NCBI GenBank assembly: GCA_022605405.1
Contig: JABYQQ010000013.1
Coordinates: 372,001-436,000 of the forward strand
Reading direction: 5' to 3'
Length of the DNA stretch: 64,000 bases
Source: Earliella scabrosa
Lineage: Eukaryota > Basidiomycota > Agaricomycetes > Polyporales > Polyporaceae
Under the pieces are notes generated by a model. That model was not told where the DNA came from, made no database searches, and saw only the letters and a program-made list of their open reading frames with translations. Shown here one piece after another: positions 10,059 to 21,876 of the stretch (position 1 is the stretch's first letter; each line of letters begins with the position of its first letter). The position numbers and the translations under genes are program-made.

Positions 10059-12876
10059 TCAGGCGACGATGCGCCCGCCCCCTCCGAAGTCCAGCTGTCG
10101 GACGCCGGGGGTCCCTGGAGGGAGAGTCTTCCCAGTGCTGCCGATCCACTGCCAGACCCGCTGCTCGTCACCACCCTCGACCTCTTGTAGGTTCGTCCGG
10201 ACGTTCGTGTTCGCCTCAACGATCCGCTCGACGTGCGACCACAGCCGCTTGCGCGTCCCTACGCTATGCACGTCTTGCAGCACGAGGTCGCGGAGCTGCA
10301 GAGAGGAGAGGTACGGTCTCGGGACCATCACCGGGTCGGTGTGGTGCGCGAGCTCCTGATTGCGCAGCGAGTCTAGCGCGACCGTGACGAGCGCTGCGAC
10401 CTGCCTCTCCTCTACGGCCTTCTGGCTCTGGCGGTGACGCACGAAAACGACGGACAGGACGAGGGCCATGGTCCCTAGAGCAAATACAGTTAGCACCGCA
10501 AGGGGGCTAGTTGCCGTGCATTGACCGAGACGAACATACCTGTGATCGACCGCCACCATTCGGACCATGATTGCCTGGCCTTTACTCTGGCTGAGCACTG
10601 CCAGCTCATAGCAGGCGTCTTGTGCGCCAAGAAACGTTTGCCGCTGTGGTCGAGCGTCGGGTTAGTACCGATCAAGCGAGTCAAAGGAGGACAATGGCTC
10701 ACGTAGCGTCTTCTCCCATGAACACACCTCCCCACTGGAGCAACTGCTGCACGGCCTCGTTAAAGGTATCATCGAGGGTGGCGAGCATGGTAGGCTGAGT
10801 GTCACAGTCAGCTAAACTCTGCGAGCTCAACAGCACTCCAAGTACTCACCGGAGTCTTCTCCTTGATATACTCTCTGAGCTTCTCGATCTCGAGACCCCA
10901 TCGCTGGGCTTCAGTCGCTTCATCACCCTCGGGCAGACCCAGACCAATTCCCTCACAAAGCCTACGGCCACGCTCGTTCGCAAGGATAGACTCAATCGCC
11001 TTCCCAAGCGCGCCAATATGACGCTTGCGCCGGGGATCTTCGACACAACGCGGTGGAACAGCAACAGAACCCACAGCCGGGAAGCCATCGAAAGCCGACG
11101 AGATCACCCCGTAGAGGATATGCGGGAAGTCCTGACCAGAGAAGCCGCGGGAGGGTCGTTCGAAGACATGCAGACCGTCCTTCTGGGTAGATGGGACAGG
11201 GAAAGCGGCGAGGAGTGGATGAGGGCGCAGGATGTAGCCGTTCTCGCAGGTGATGGAGGATGGGGAACAAGTCGCGTGCTTGGGGCAGGGAGTGCACTCG
11301 TCGGGCTGCACGAAGGGAACCAAGGGCGGAGGAGGACAAAGTTCTATGGTCGTATCGGAGGCCGCTTGACCCTGCCCGGGTGCTGCTGTCGGCGCTGGAG
11401 GGGCAACAGAGGCCGTCGAATCGGCGTTGGTAATGTAGAGGGTGGTCCGGTTTTCGCGGTTGCAGCTCTCGATGGCAATTCTCCGAGCGCGCAGTCCGTC
11501 CAAAACCACGTTGGTATTCGTGCCAGCGTTGCAAAAACCGATCGCCGCAGATTCCTGCTTGTACTGGACAAGGAAACCGGAGCTCGACAGCGTGAGAGCG
11601 AGTATCAGGAAGCGGAGAAGCCAATGGCTGGGATGCTGCTGTGACTGCGTGTCGCGGTTGACAACCTGTGGGCCATCTGCGATTCGCTGCGCAACCGCCT
11701 TGACGTTCTCGTCATCCACCTCTTCGCTCCCTTCTACCTCCTCGCCTTCTACGGAGGTCTCCACGCCGGCTTCGGCCATGGTGTCTGCGAGGCTCGCGAT
11801 TGGCGGAGCATCCTCCGCCTCCTCAACGTCCTCATCATCCTCTTCCTTCGTGTCGTGAACGACTGATAATTGACGCCTGATGTGAACCGAGGGCGGGAGC
11901 TGGGGTTCAAATGTACTTTCAGGCGGTCGGATAGATGACGACCTCTCGCGTTCCTTCCCTTTGTCCTTGATGGGAGACGGGGATGATACCTCCGGGGGTG
12001 CGGACATGGACTTGCGAGATCTGACAGTGGGTCGACCAGACGCGGACGACTTGCGCGCGCGAGGCCGAACAGGAGACGGGCGCATAGGCGAGGAGGATTC
12101 CGCACCGGACTGGAAGATGTTGTTGTCCTCCCAACCGGACTCGGGGTCGTCGGTTAGCGGACGAGAGACACGTCTAGCTTGTGTGCCTGCTTCCGCGATC
12201 TGCGAAGAGGGTCAGAAATCGGGTCAAAACTCAAGTATCGCTGCCACACATACCGTCTTTCTCGGTCTCCCAACCTTGCGCACCACCGGCTCTTCTTCCG
12301 GCTCACTTTCCTCCACCAGTGTGGGTTGAGTGGGCTGAGCAGCTTTCCTCCTGGAGGGCCCGCCTAGTGAGGGTTCTGCTGATGCGCGGCGGCGCCGTTT
12401 GGGCTGAAACCCATGCCGAGTGGTTAAGTTGTGGACCGGTGACACGGAGACAAAGGAACTCACAGGAACGTTCGCTTCCTCAGCTGGCTCTTCGGGCGCG
12501 GGGGTCTTCGAGAGACGGCGCGATCGCCTGATAGGCTGTTGGCACAATCCACGTTACTCTAAGAGGCGAGACGGGAACCATGGACACGCACCTGCTTCTC
12601 GTTCAATGGTCTCCCTGTGATTCCGTCGGTAATGCCATCTTCACTAGCCTGGCTGTTCTCGCGTTTGATGCGCTCCCTGGTGAACTTCTTCGCCTTGGGC
12701 TTGATCTCCGCGTTGAAGAGGTCGACGAGCTTGCTCTTGTTGTACTGCGTGGGGTACTTTATATCGTGGTGGGAGAGAAGTCCGAGCAGCTGGCCAACGG
12801 TGAGTGTGTTAGGATTGAAGTCGGGTTTGAGGTATTCGCCGAGGGCGATGATCTGAGACGTGTTGAGGCGCGACAT
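10059..12876 (-). CDS. HEH1: Inner nuclear membrane HEH/LEM-MSC protein (Src1/Heh1 family)
   Basis: Seven exons on the minus strand: 12592-12876, 12464-12535, 12254-12403, 10850-12199, 10703-10794, 10540-10643 and 10059-10474, giving 822 residues. The N-terminus carries a helix-extension-helix domain (residues 5 to about 50; YLKPDFNPNTLTVGQLLGLL), which binds DNA or chromatin. A basic, Ser-rich nuclear segment with RRKA and PKRRRR-type signals follows. The first membrane helix is at HWLLRFLILALTL, the lumenal part contains Cys pairs (CTPCPKHATC), and the second membrane helix is near GTMALVLSVVFV. The C-terminal MSC (Man1-Src1p) fold ends in VWQWIGS and a short tail. The family tethers chromatin and acts in nuclear pore quality control. 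I chose the ATG at 12876 because the HEH domain starts there; an in-frame upstream start at about 12990 would add 38 residues. Confidence 0.9.
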
Positions 12877-13360
12877 GTCGAGGGACGGGCGCGCGGGCGG
12901 CGCGGAGGACGGCAGCCGGAGAGCGGGGAAGCGCGACGGAGGATGGAGTTCGTGTTCAGGTTGCGGCGCGTCGACGTTCCCACGCGTCACTCGCGATAAA
13001 CAAACACGCGACCACCGTGTGCGTCACGTGCGCCACCGAGGCGCGTCATGATTAGATCGAGCAACGCGTTATCTGATAATGGATGGTACTTTGGACTGAG
13101 GTCATGGTCCGGTCACCGTGGTCTTCCTCCTCGAATAAGACTCACTTCGACCATGTACGCACCATCGCGGCCGATGTTGCCTGTGGCGTGAGCGGGTCGA
13201 CCCACTCCCCCGTCTCACAGATGTCCACTAGTACTGATAGGACCCCAAATCTCTCATGTTCCCCCGCCTGACTCGTTCTCGACTCCCTCGCGGACATTAT
13301 AAACACGCCCGAGCGCATCCCCATGACCCCTAATCGTCCACCCATTACCTTGTCTCCACC
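12877..13360. promoter_or_regulatory. Divergent promoter, HEH1 / O-methyltransferase
   Basis: A 484-base spacer between divergent start codons. A TATA-like element (TATAAA) is at 13298-13303, 58 bases ahead of the methyltransferase ATG. No other gene is seen. Confidence 0.55.
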
Positions 13361-14200
13361 ATGTCGTCTCCCCAGCCAGAGTGGGTCCGCTCGGACTTGT
13401 ACCACAACTCCTTCCTCATCCCCCACGACGAGGCGCTTGAGCATACGAGGAAGAACAGTACGGACAACGACCTCCCAGAGATCGCGGTCAGCGCGGCCCA
13501 AGGCAAGCTGCTGAATCTGTTTGCTCGCTCGATCGGCGCGAAGAGGATCCTAGAGGTGGGAACACTCGGAGGGTCAGTACGAAGCAATGAAACCTTCCCC
13601 ATTGAGCACTCACCCAGTGCGCGTAGCTACTCGACCATCTGGCTAGCTCGCGCGCTCCCCGAGGACGGAGAGCTCATCACATTGGAGTTGGAGGAGAAAC
13701 ACGCCAAGGTACCCCCGAGCACGGCTGGAGTGAGAAGTAGTCACGCTCACCACTACGACTCGTGCGCGATGGCAGGTCGCACAAGCGAACATTGACCACG
13801 CCGGACTAACGTCCAAGGTCAAGATCGTCCTCGGCGCCGCCTCAGACTCCCTCGCGACGCTACCGTCCGAGCCCAAGTTCGACCTCGCGTTCATCGACGC
13901 AGACAAGCCCAGCAACCTCACCTACATGCTCCAGGCGGAGCGGCTCGTCCGGAAGGGTGGCGTCATAGTGAGTTTACTCAAGTACGCGCGACTAATTGAG
14001 ACTCACCTCGCCGCGCGCAGATCGTCGACAACGTCGTCCGCCAGGGACGCGTGGCAGACCCAGAGCAGGACGACGAGAACGTCGTCGGGGTGCGCAAACT
14101 GCTCGAGCACTTGAAGACCGACACGAACGTGGACGCGACGACCATCGGGACGGTTGGCGAGAAAGGCTACGATGGCCTCCTATACGCGATTCGCCTGTAG
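13361..14200 (+). CDS. SAM-dependent O-methyltransferase (class I, caffeoyl-CoA OMT-like)
   Basis: Exons 13361-13572, 13627-13708, 13776-13967 and 14021-14200 give 221 residues, the usual length for this cation-dependent family. The SAM-binding motif I is RILEVGTLGGYSTIWLA at about residues 62-78, formed across the first splice. The acidic ribose-binding position sits in ELITLELEEKHA. The metal and catalytic region is DLAFIDADKPSN, followed by GGVIIVDNVVRQGRV. Relatives methylate catechol-type hydroxyls on phenylpropanoids or small aromatics; the substrate here is unknown. It is a single-gene unit, not clustered with aromatic metabolism genes. Confidence 0.9.
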
Positions 14201-14681
14201 AGTATAGAGCAACGTTCAGAAAGTCGTTCGATAGACGAGGAAGACGCAATGCCCTACCCGGCTCAACAACGTTTACGCTCGATGAATACTTGCCTTAGGG
14301 CAAGGGATTCGTTGAGGATCACACCGCACACGAGAGGATATATGCTGAGCGTCCGGCCTGATTGTATTACACTAACCAGCGACTGCTCTAAACATGTGGG
14401 AGCGGGTGGGACCTTTTCCTCGCATGCGAGATAGTAAGGTAAAAAGAGGGATCACAGGATAGCAAGCAAGACGAGAGGGGTAGCTAGAAAGTGTCCGAGT
14501 CCGTGCGCAACAATAAACACCGGTGTGAGAGGAGCAGGTATCGTAGCAAATCTACAATGCGCGGCTGCTGAAGAGTCCGAGAGCTATGGCTATAGGAGGT
14601 GCCCGAGTCCGTGGAACGAAACGCGTGAGATGGAGGAGGTCGTCGTGAGGTATCCCGAGAAGAGAACGATGTGGAACCCGC
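14201..14681. other. Intergenic, convergent 3' flanks
   Basis: This separates the methyltransferase stop from the cupredoxin gene stop. No gene or structured RNA is seen. Confidence 0.6.
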
Positions 14682-16170
14682 TTAGAACGCGAGGACCGCC
14701 GCAGCGAAGGCAGCGACGCCGAGGAGCGCGGTCGACGCGGCAGTGGAGGCGGCGCCGTTGTCCTTGCCAGCAGCAGCACCCGCGGGGGAGGAGGGTGCGG
14801 GCGCAGCCTCAGTCGCGGCGTTGCCGGCGGCAGTCTGGGAAGCAGCGTTGCCGTCGACAGCGTTGTTGACGGGGGCCATGTCGGTGGGGATGACCTTGGG
14901 AGCGTCGCTGCCCATGTCGATGAAGCCGTTCTCCTTGAGCGTCTCGGGGTTGGCACCGAGGAACGAACGGGTGTACATGACGTTCTCGAGAACAAGGTTG
15001 TGGGTCCAGTCGGGGAGCTCAGCAAGGTTGATGTTCTGACCCCAGGTCGCGGCCTTCTCGTTGTTCTTCGTCATCGAGTCGGTGTACGCCTGCATGGCAG
15101 CGAGGTCGGAGCTGTTGGACACGGCGGCGGACATCTTCTGCGAGACGGAGGTGGAGACCTGGTATGCCGAGGGCGGGTTGATCATACCGAACATGCCCTT
15201 CTGGCAGTGACCGGGCGTGTTGCAGAAGAAGAACGTCGGGGCCGTGTCGTTGACAACCTGGGTGAAGGTGAACGGAGCGTTCTGGGGACCAGACGTGAAG
15301 AGGTTGTCGCTGGTCTTGTTGCAGATCTCGAGAGCGGACGACTTGGTGACGGTGTGGTTCTTGGCGTTCCACATGAACATGACGGTGTCACCGACGGACG
15401 CGTTCACGGCGAAGGGGACGTAACGGAGGACACCCTGAGTGGGGGCGACGATGACGGTGTGGGTAACACCAGTGCCGGTGCTGCCGTGGTAGCTGCCGTC
15501 ATCGCTCTTCTCCTGGCTGGGGGTGGGGGTCCAGGTCGCGGGGGGAGCACCGTAGGAGGCAACGCATTCTGGAGGAGACAGACAGTCAGGTTCGTGCGAG
15601 ACGGCGAGCGGATGAACGAAGTGAACTTACGCTGGACACAGTCGTTGTAGCCAGCACCGCCCCAGTTGCTGCTGCCGGAACCGTAGGTCGCGGACGCGGT
15701 CGCCTCAGCGGTCTGGGTAGCAGTCTCGTGCTCCATCTGGGTCGTGGTGGCGTGCTCCTCCATGGTCGAAGTCTCCGCGGCGGTGGAGGTCTCGTGCGCC
15801 ATCTCGGCGGAGGTGGTCTCCTCCATCTTGTGCTCCTCCGACGAGGACGACTCCTCGGGCATCTCGTGCGAGGGCATCTCCTCCTTCGGCATCTCCTCCT
15901 TGGGCATCTCATCGTGGGAAGGCATCTCCTCCTTCGGCATCTCTTCCTTGGGCATCTCCTCGTGCGAGGAGCCACAGTCACCGCCGTTGCAGCCACCGGA
16001 CGAGCTGGGCATGCTGCCCTTGTCCGACCTGCATGACCGTGAGCATCAGACAGATGGGGATCGGGTAGGGAGACTTACGGCATCATCTCTGACTCGTGGT
16101 TGGTGGGCATGGGGGCAGCCGCGACGGCGCCGACGAGGAGAGCAGCGGAGAGGATAGTAGAGAAACGCAT
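14682..16170 (-). CDS. Secreted cupredoxin-domain, GPI-type protein with Met-rich repeat
   Basis: Exons 16079-16170, 15631-16028 and 14682-15568 give 458 residues. It begins with a signal peptide (MRFSTILSAALLVGAVAAA). Residues 53-88 hold two copies of a Glu-Met-Pro-Lys repeat unit ending in Ser-His, followed by a Ser/Thr/Glu-rich stretch. The plastocyanin-like domain starts near HTVIVAP. It keeps blue-copper-type ligands: a His in AKNHTVTKS, then Cys, His and Met in CNTPGHCQKGM. A Ser/Ala-rich tail ends in a hydrophobic segment (TALLGVAAFAAAVLAF), which suggests GPI anchoring. Such extracellular serine-rich cupredoxins are widespread in fungi, with roles not firmly known. A Cys pair (GGCNGGDCG) precedes the repeat. 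Confidence 0.87.
15857..15964 (-). repeat. Met/Glu/His-rich tandem repeat inside the cupredoxin gene
   Basis: This encodes residues 53-88. A 16-residue unit built from MPKEE blocks and closed by Ser-His occurs twice, and a shortened third unit follows. Seven Met and three His are regularly spaced. Confidence 0.9.
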
Positions 16171-17735
16171 CGCGAATTAACGTGAGCTAGGAATAACCGT
16201 CGAGGTGTGGGTGTCGGCGAGGGACGAGGACAGGTGAGTCAATCTAGACGTCGAATAAACCTCCCTGGAGGATTTTGCAGCTAGCGGCCCCTATCAAAGG
16301 AGGTGATCTGCGTGCGAGGGAAAGTCAGCGAGAGGACCACGGAGGAGGGTCGAGAGAAGGAAGCGCACCCCGAAGAACGAAGAATGAAAGAGAGGAAGTC
16401 GAGATTCAACTCGACCTCGATAGGAGATGAAAGCAAAGAACGAAGGGGGGCGAACGAAGGGTTGGCGGACCCCGGGGCGGGGCGAGGGCTTATATTGCAG
16501 GCAGGGGAAGGGCAGTTCGGAGATTGAAGCGTGCCATGGCGACAGATCATCCTGATCCCCTTCCTCGTCCCGGCGTCCCAGAGGAACGGCCCATGTCTGC
16601 AGCCCGTCCCGCGCCCTCGAGCCAATCACCGCCCGCGCCGAGCCGCCCACTCGCTCGCCCACTGCGCCCTTGGCCTCTCTCTCAGCACGCTCTCCGCCGA
16701 GGGCATTTGCTGGCCTCGCGACTGCTGCCATCACGACTCACCGCACATTTCCCTCATCCGTCGTGCATCCTCCGTGCACCAGTCCCTCTGCCGCCCGAAA
16801 GCCAGTGATGATGCACCACCTGCGGTGCTCTGCCCGCTGTTCATCAACCCACCCTTGTTTGGCCTCTCCACTCCCATCACCTCGCATTGGTCTTGTCGGC
16901 CTTCTTGACAGGCCCAGCGTTATTTTTTTCGAGCGGCGGCGGCGGAGCCCTCCCGGTCCCACTCGCACGGTTCCACCCCTCGAAATTCCGTCGCCGAATC
17001 AGGTACAGCATGGATCATGATCGTGATGCACGCGAGCGTGGCTATCTATCTTCTTCAGATTCAGCCTTCCACCGCCGCGTGTTTTCCAGACCTTTCCCCC
17101 CGCCCTTGTCCGCTCTTGACACAGCGATCAGCGTCGGCCAGTCGGCATGGCGCGTCGCAAATGAAAAACGCGATCTGTCCAACCGTGAACGGACGGGACA
17201 CACCACTGACACACCAGCACTGGTTCACGTCCGAGATTGAGACGTCCTGATACACTTGCACGCTGGCGTCCTGATACACATTTCCAGCAAACGCTCAGAG
17301 GCAATGAAATGCTGCACGCAGCGCTGGCGACAATCACTGGGTCATATCACCCCGTTGACTGCACGTCTCCGGCTCCAATTCATCGGGCATACCAAGACGA
17401 CGAGAAAGAGAGCCTCACACGGACTCGATATCGAATCAGCGTGCATAACGTCAATCATCTGCCTCGCGAACAAAGTATACGTACATGCTGTACACGTCCC
17501 CCTCCACATCGTGCAGATGCAATCGTCCACTGAGCAGTAACAGCACAAAGAGCGTACAAGATCTATCACAACACATGAACCAGGACAGCCTCTACCTACA
17601 ACCCACAGGAAAGAATCAGAGAGATGGAGCAAATCAGCACATACGGATCGGGCCTGACACATCGGCGCAGCCGTACGTATGTAAGCGTTGCAAATCGACA
17701 ATTCTACGACCGAGAGCCCGGTACCGACCGCCTTC
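16171..17735. other. Intergenic, cupredoxin promoter side
   Basis: A 1.56-kb spacer upstream of the cupredoxin gene and downstream of the Mso1-like gene. A minus-strand TATA-like run lies at about 16490-16498 (read on plus as cttatatt). A Cys-rich open frame on the minus strand at 17342-17701 has no domain or convincing start context and is not called. Confidence 0.55.
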
Positions 17736-19084
17736 TCAGGCTCTCACCGGGCGCACTCCGGAAGGCAAGCCCATCCGTGTAGACGGTTGCCGCCCGCGAA
17801 CCCCGAGGGAAGCGCCCAGCGGAGCAGCAGGCATTCCCCTCGGTGTTGTCGGAGGCGGCACCCTTTGAGGCCTTGGCTCGCGGCGCTCGACGACGGGGTG
17901 CGCAACGGGAGGCGGACGCGGGACGGCTTCACTCCCATCCTCCTCCTCCGGGTCATCTCCGAAGCGGACCTTCGCATTCCGTTTCGCGTCGCGCAACTGG
18001 CGGAGGCGCGCCATCGACTTCGTGACATGCGCGTCGCTGCCGGGCCCGGACACGTCGCCGTATGCATCTCTGCGCTCGGTCTTCCGGTCGGCGAGCGTCG
18101 GGCCGCGTGCAATTCTCGCGGGAGGGAGGGGCTCGTCGTGTCTAACTGTCGTAACGGAACGTGAGAGCTCTGAGGGCCGCGGCGTCTGGGCGGCCTGCTT
18201 CTGCTTCTGCTTCTCTGGTGCGCCCGTGGAGGCCTGGTGGCTGCGCACGCCGCGTTCCCGTTCATCGAAGAGCCAGTCTGGCAGATCAGCAGGATCGCGG
18301 GCCTTGTCGATGTGGTAAGCCTTCATCGCGCGGGTGAGCCGCGACTCGCCGCCAACGGGCGTGTCTATTTCGGGCGAGGTGAAGGCAAGGTAAATAAAGA
18401 CGGAAAAAGATGGACAGGTGAAGAAGAGATGGCGCGCGCACCTTCGCCGTTATAAGTCGCGATCTTGCCTGACCACGCCTTGCTGACGTTGATTGTCAGG
18501 TTGCTGATGCTGGCCCACAGAGACGACCCTGCGCCCTCCGCAGGCTTCCGGTCCCCCTCGTCCACCATCTCCGCTTCGTCCATGCTGGTCCGGGACGATG
18601 CGATACTTGTTGGCGACCGCGCAGATCCGTCGGAAGACGAAGATGAGTCGGAGATTGGTTCCACGGGTCTTTCTCGACTTCGGTATGCATTATAATCCAC
18701 AGACCGGGAAGAGGTGTGGGCGGGTATCTCCCGCCTCTGGGCAGTTCCTACTCTGGGGCCTCTCGGAAGGGCTGGCATAGCCGGCAGCGGGGGCGGAGGC
18801 TCAGAGTAGGTGGAACCATGGCGATCCGCTTTACGATCAAGGGAACGAGAGCGTACAGAGCCAGTCGGTCTCACGGAGAGCGCGCCAATCGAACGGGCAG
18901 GGCGTAGAGTACGGGGTTGAGGAGGGAGAGGAGGGGCGTCGTGGTAGTAGCTGGAAGGGGGTGGGCGTTCGCTTGCAGAACTTCCTGGACGGGGAATGAT
19001 ATCTTGTCTGGCCTGGCCCGCGGTGAATGAACGGGCACGGGGAGTGGATGGCAGTCCGACGCTGGGGCGGCGTGGAAGAGACAT
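17736..19084 (-). CDS. Mso1-like Sec1-binding protein
   Basis: Two exons, 18442-19084 and 17736-18364 (intron 18365-18441), give 423 residues. The exon junction builds the signature block: LWASISNLTINVSKAWSGKI, then GEDTPVGGESRLTRAMKAYH and DLPDWLFDERER. This matches the conserved Sec1-binding region of Mso1-type proteins, which bind the SM protein Sec1 and support vesicle fusion at the plasma membrane. Unlike short yeast Mso1, the block sits in the middle (residues about 195-250), flanked by Ser/Pro/Arg-rich disordered arms. The start is the ATG at 19084; an in-frame TTG at 19117 is ignored. The family call is from recognition of the block. Confidence 0.75.
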
Positions 19085-20048
19085 ATACGGGCCGTGAATG
19101 AGGGAAGGGGATTGCAAAGCGAAAGGTGAATCCGGCGCGAAAACGCGAGGCGAAGTCAGACCTGCTGCTGGCCAAATGAAACGCTACGACCGCGCAGCGG
19201 ATGTAGGAGGAGAAAGTGATACAACCAGGGGACTGAACGAAGAAGAACGGGGCCGAGTGAGTGAGAAGGCCCGCGACGGGGCTGCGTAAGGTGGGGAAAG
19301 AACACGGAGTGCGTACCCAGTCAGTGTTATATCGGTCGAGGGTGGGAGTGACAGACGTGGAAACCGTCTACACAAGTCTCTAAGCTCTCCTCTTCTGTCA
19401 AGTACGATGGCGTTCCAAGGGCATGCGTCGGTCGGAGTGGACAGGCGTAAAGGCGGTGGGACAGAAGTGAATCAAGAGGGCGACAGGACGTAGAGTGAAC
19501 TGCCAGCAGTCCGTCCAGACCAGCTCTTGGATGAGAGAAAGAGCGAACCGCTGCGAGAGGTTGGCGGGAGACTGAGAGGCTCGAGCTCGGTTACGATGGA
19601 GACACCGAGACTCGCCCAAGGTCCCAGACTCGCCGGTGCACCGTCCAGGCGCCGGCGACCGTCACACGTTGGCTGCATGCGTATCACGTCTCGACTCAGC
19701 GCCGCGCTCTCCAGCGGCGGCGTATGTCTTGTTCCACAGCGCTGTCTGTCTGCGATGTCTCTGCACGTCGTTCATGTCGAGCCATGGTCGGTCTCGGAGG
19801 ACCTTGGGCACGGACGAGACTCCGCGCGGGTCGGGAAACGCCAGTCTCAGTCATGCGGCGAGGATGACGACACGCTCGCGTCTTCGCAATTCCGAATCGA
19901 CTTCTGCTTTTCCGAATCCATGTCGCGAATATATCTCTCGAATCCTGCACGCACACCCCTCGTGCACGTCTGCAGCAGCTTGCTCTGACACCCTATCCCA
20001 GCCTTGCGCAACCCACACTCCTTCAGGCTCGTCTGCTGCACCAGGAAA
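19085..20048. promoter_or_regulatory. Divergent promoter region, Mso1-like / SQR
   Basis: A 964-base spacer between divergent starts. Open frames at 19527-19988 and 19636-20205 overlap the SQR start out of frame and are not supported. Confidence 0.5.
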
Positions 20049-21806
20049 ATGTTCGCTCTCCGGTCAAAAGCGCTCGTCAGGTCCGCTCCTTCAGCCTCCC
20101 GGTTCGCAAGCTCGGCTGCGAGCACCAAGGACAAGTTCAAGGTTCTCGTTGTCGGTGGTGGTAAGTCATTACGGACACATGTCACCAGCCTCTGTCATAT
20201 CTTGACTGTTGCGGCCCCGCCTTCCCTTCCCGCGCCCATGCGCAGGCTCTGGCGGCCTGAATGTTGCAAACCAGATATACAACCGCTTCAAGAGCGCAGG
20301 CAAGGCCCTGAACGAGGGCGACATTGCGATCCTCGACGCCGCCGAGTATCACTACTATCAGGTGCGTGGCTCGAGATCGTCGCGCCCGTCGCTCGAACAC
20401 GGCTGCTCACCTTCCCCTGTCGGTGCGCTTTCTCATCCAGCCCGCATGGTGCGCACCCACGTCTGCCCATCTTGCAGCGCCGCAGCGCGCCTGACGTCAC
20501 TTAACACTTGCGAATTCGCAGGACACTGGTCGGCGCCGGATTGAAGCAGAAGGAGGAGACTCGCCGAAAGCTTGACAGCCTCGTCCCCTCCCACCTCGCG
20601 CACATACCCGAGAACGTCAAGTCGTTCGAGCCCAAGGCCAACTCCGTGACCACCTCGAGCGGGCGCACGATCGGGTACGAGAGCTTGGTGGTCGCTACGG
20701 GTCTACAGATCAACTGGTCGTCTATCCCCGGACTCGAGAAAGCGCTTGCGGACCCGAGCTCGGGCGTGTCCTCCATCTACTCGTATGCTACCGCGGACAA
20801 GGTTTGGCGGGACATCGACGCGCTTGCGTCGGGCAAGGCCATCTTCACCCAGCCCGCGGGTGTGATCAAGTGCGCAGGAGGTGCGTCTTCCCTCTCACGC
20901 GACCAGCTGCACTCGCTCATGCGGGCTTCGCTGGTGCGCACGCAGCTCCTCAAAAGATCATGTGGATGGCCTGGGACAGGTCCCAAAAGACCGGCCGCGG
21001 GGGCGCGATCTCCATCGACTTCTACACGGGCATGCCCAGCATGTTCAGCGTGAAGAAGTACTCGGACGCGCTGAACGAGCTCCGCCTCAAGCGCGGCGTC
21101 GGGGCGCAGTTCCAGCACAACCTCGCGAGCGTGAACCCCGACGCGCGCAAGGCGACGTTCAAGACCGCAGACGGCTCCGTTGAGGTCGACTACAACTTCT
21201 TGCACGTCTCCCCTCCCATGGGTCCTCTGGATGTGATCAAGACCTCGCCCATTGCGGACCAGGCGGGCTGGGTCGCTGTCGACCAGGGAACGCTGCAGCA
21301 CACGAACCCTGAGTACAGCAACGTCTGGTCCCTCGGTGACTGCTCCAGCTTGCCGACGAGCAAGACCGCGGCTGCTATCATTAGCCAGGCCCCGGTTCTG
21401 ACCGAGAACCTGTTCTCTGTAGTCGACACTGGCAAGCTCTCTGGCGCGCGATACGATGGATACACTAGCTGCCCCGTAAGTGGTTTCTTTGGTTGATGTG
21501 CGAGCAGAGCTGACGCATGCGGTTTATTAATGTATAGTTGCTCACTGGCTATGGCGAGCTCATGCTGGCGGAATTCAAGTATGGTCTGGAGCCTAAGGAG
21601 TCGTTCGCGAGCGTCTTTGGGGACCAGGCCATCCCGAGGACAGCCTTCTACCACCTCAAGAAGGACTTCTTCCCTTGGGTGTACTGGAACTACATGGTAG
21701 GCACCTTCGTCGCAGACTGTTCGTATTCAGATGTTGACCCGTCTTCCAGATCAAGGGCCAGTGGTTCGGTGCTAAGGGCTTCATCCGCCCCTCATTCCCC
21801 CAGTAG
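20049..21806 (+). CDS. HMT2: Mitochondrial sulfide:quinone oxidoreductase
   Basis: Seven exons, 20049-20160, 20246-20361, 20441-20448, 20522-20880, 20946-21475, 21538-21696 and 21750-21806, give 446 residues. An Arg/Ser-rich mitochondrial presequence opens the protein (MFALRSKALVRSAPSASRFA). The FAD-binding Rossmann motif VVGGGSGGLNVA is completed across the first intron. The redox Cys positions fit the family: one in GVIKCAGAPQKI and one in TSCPLLTGYGEL. A second FAD contact is in VWSLGDCSSLPTSKT. The enzyme oxidises sulfide at the inner membrane and reduces ubiquinone. Exon 3 is only 8 nt; with its neighbours it restores the expected QPAWTLVGAG reading. Without it the frame breaks. Confidence 0.93.
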
Positions 21807-21876
21807 ACGTATCCTTATTAGAGTTTTGCGCCGGATTCCTGTAGTATACAGTGCCTCCATCTATTCCAACTATAGC

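Noticed and set aside
12411..12430. String GCCGAGTGGTTAAG, identical to a tRNA-Leu/Ser A box.
   Set aside because: It lies in intron 12404-12463 of the HEH gene, and no anticodon arm or B box follows.
17342..17701. 119-codon Cys-rich minus-strand frame.
   Set aside because: No signal peptide, no Cys spacing typical of secreted effectors, and poor start context.
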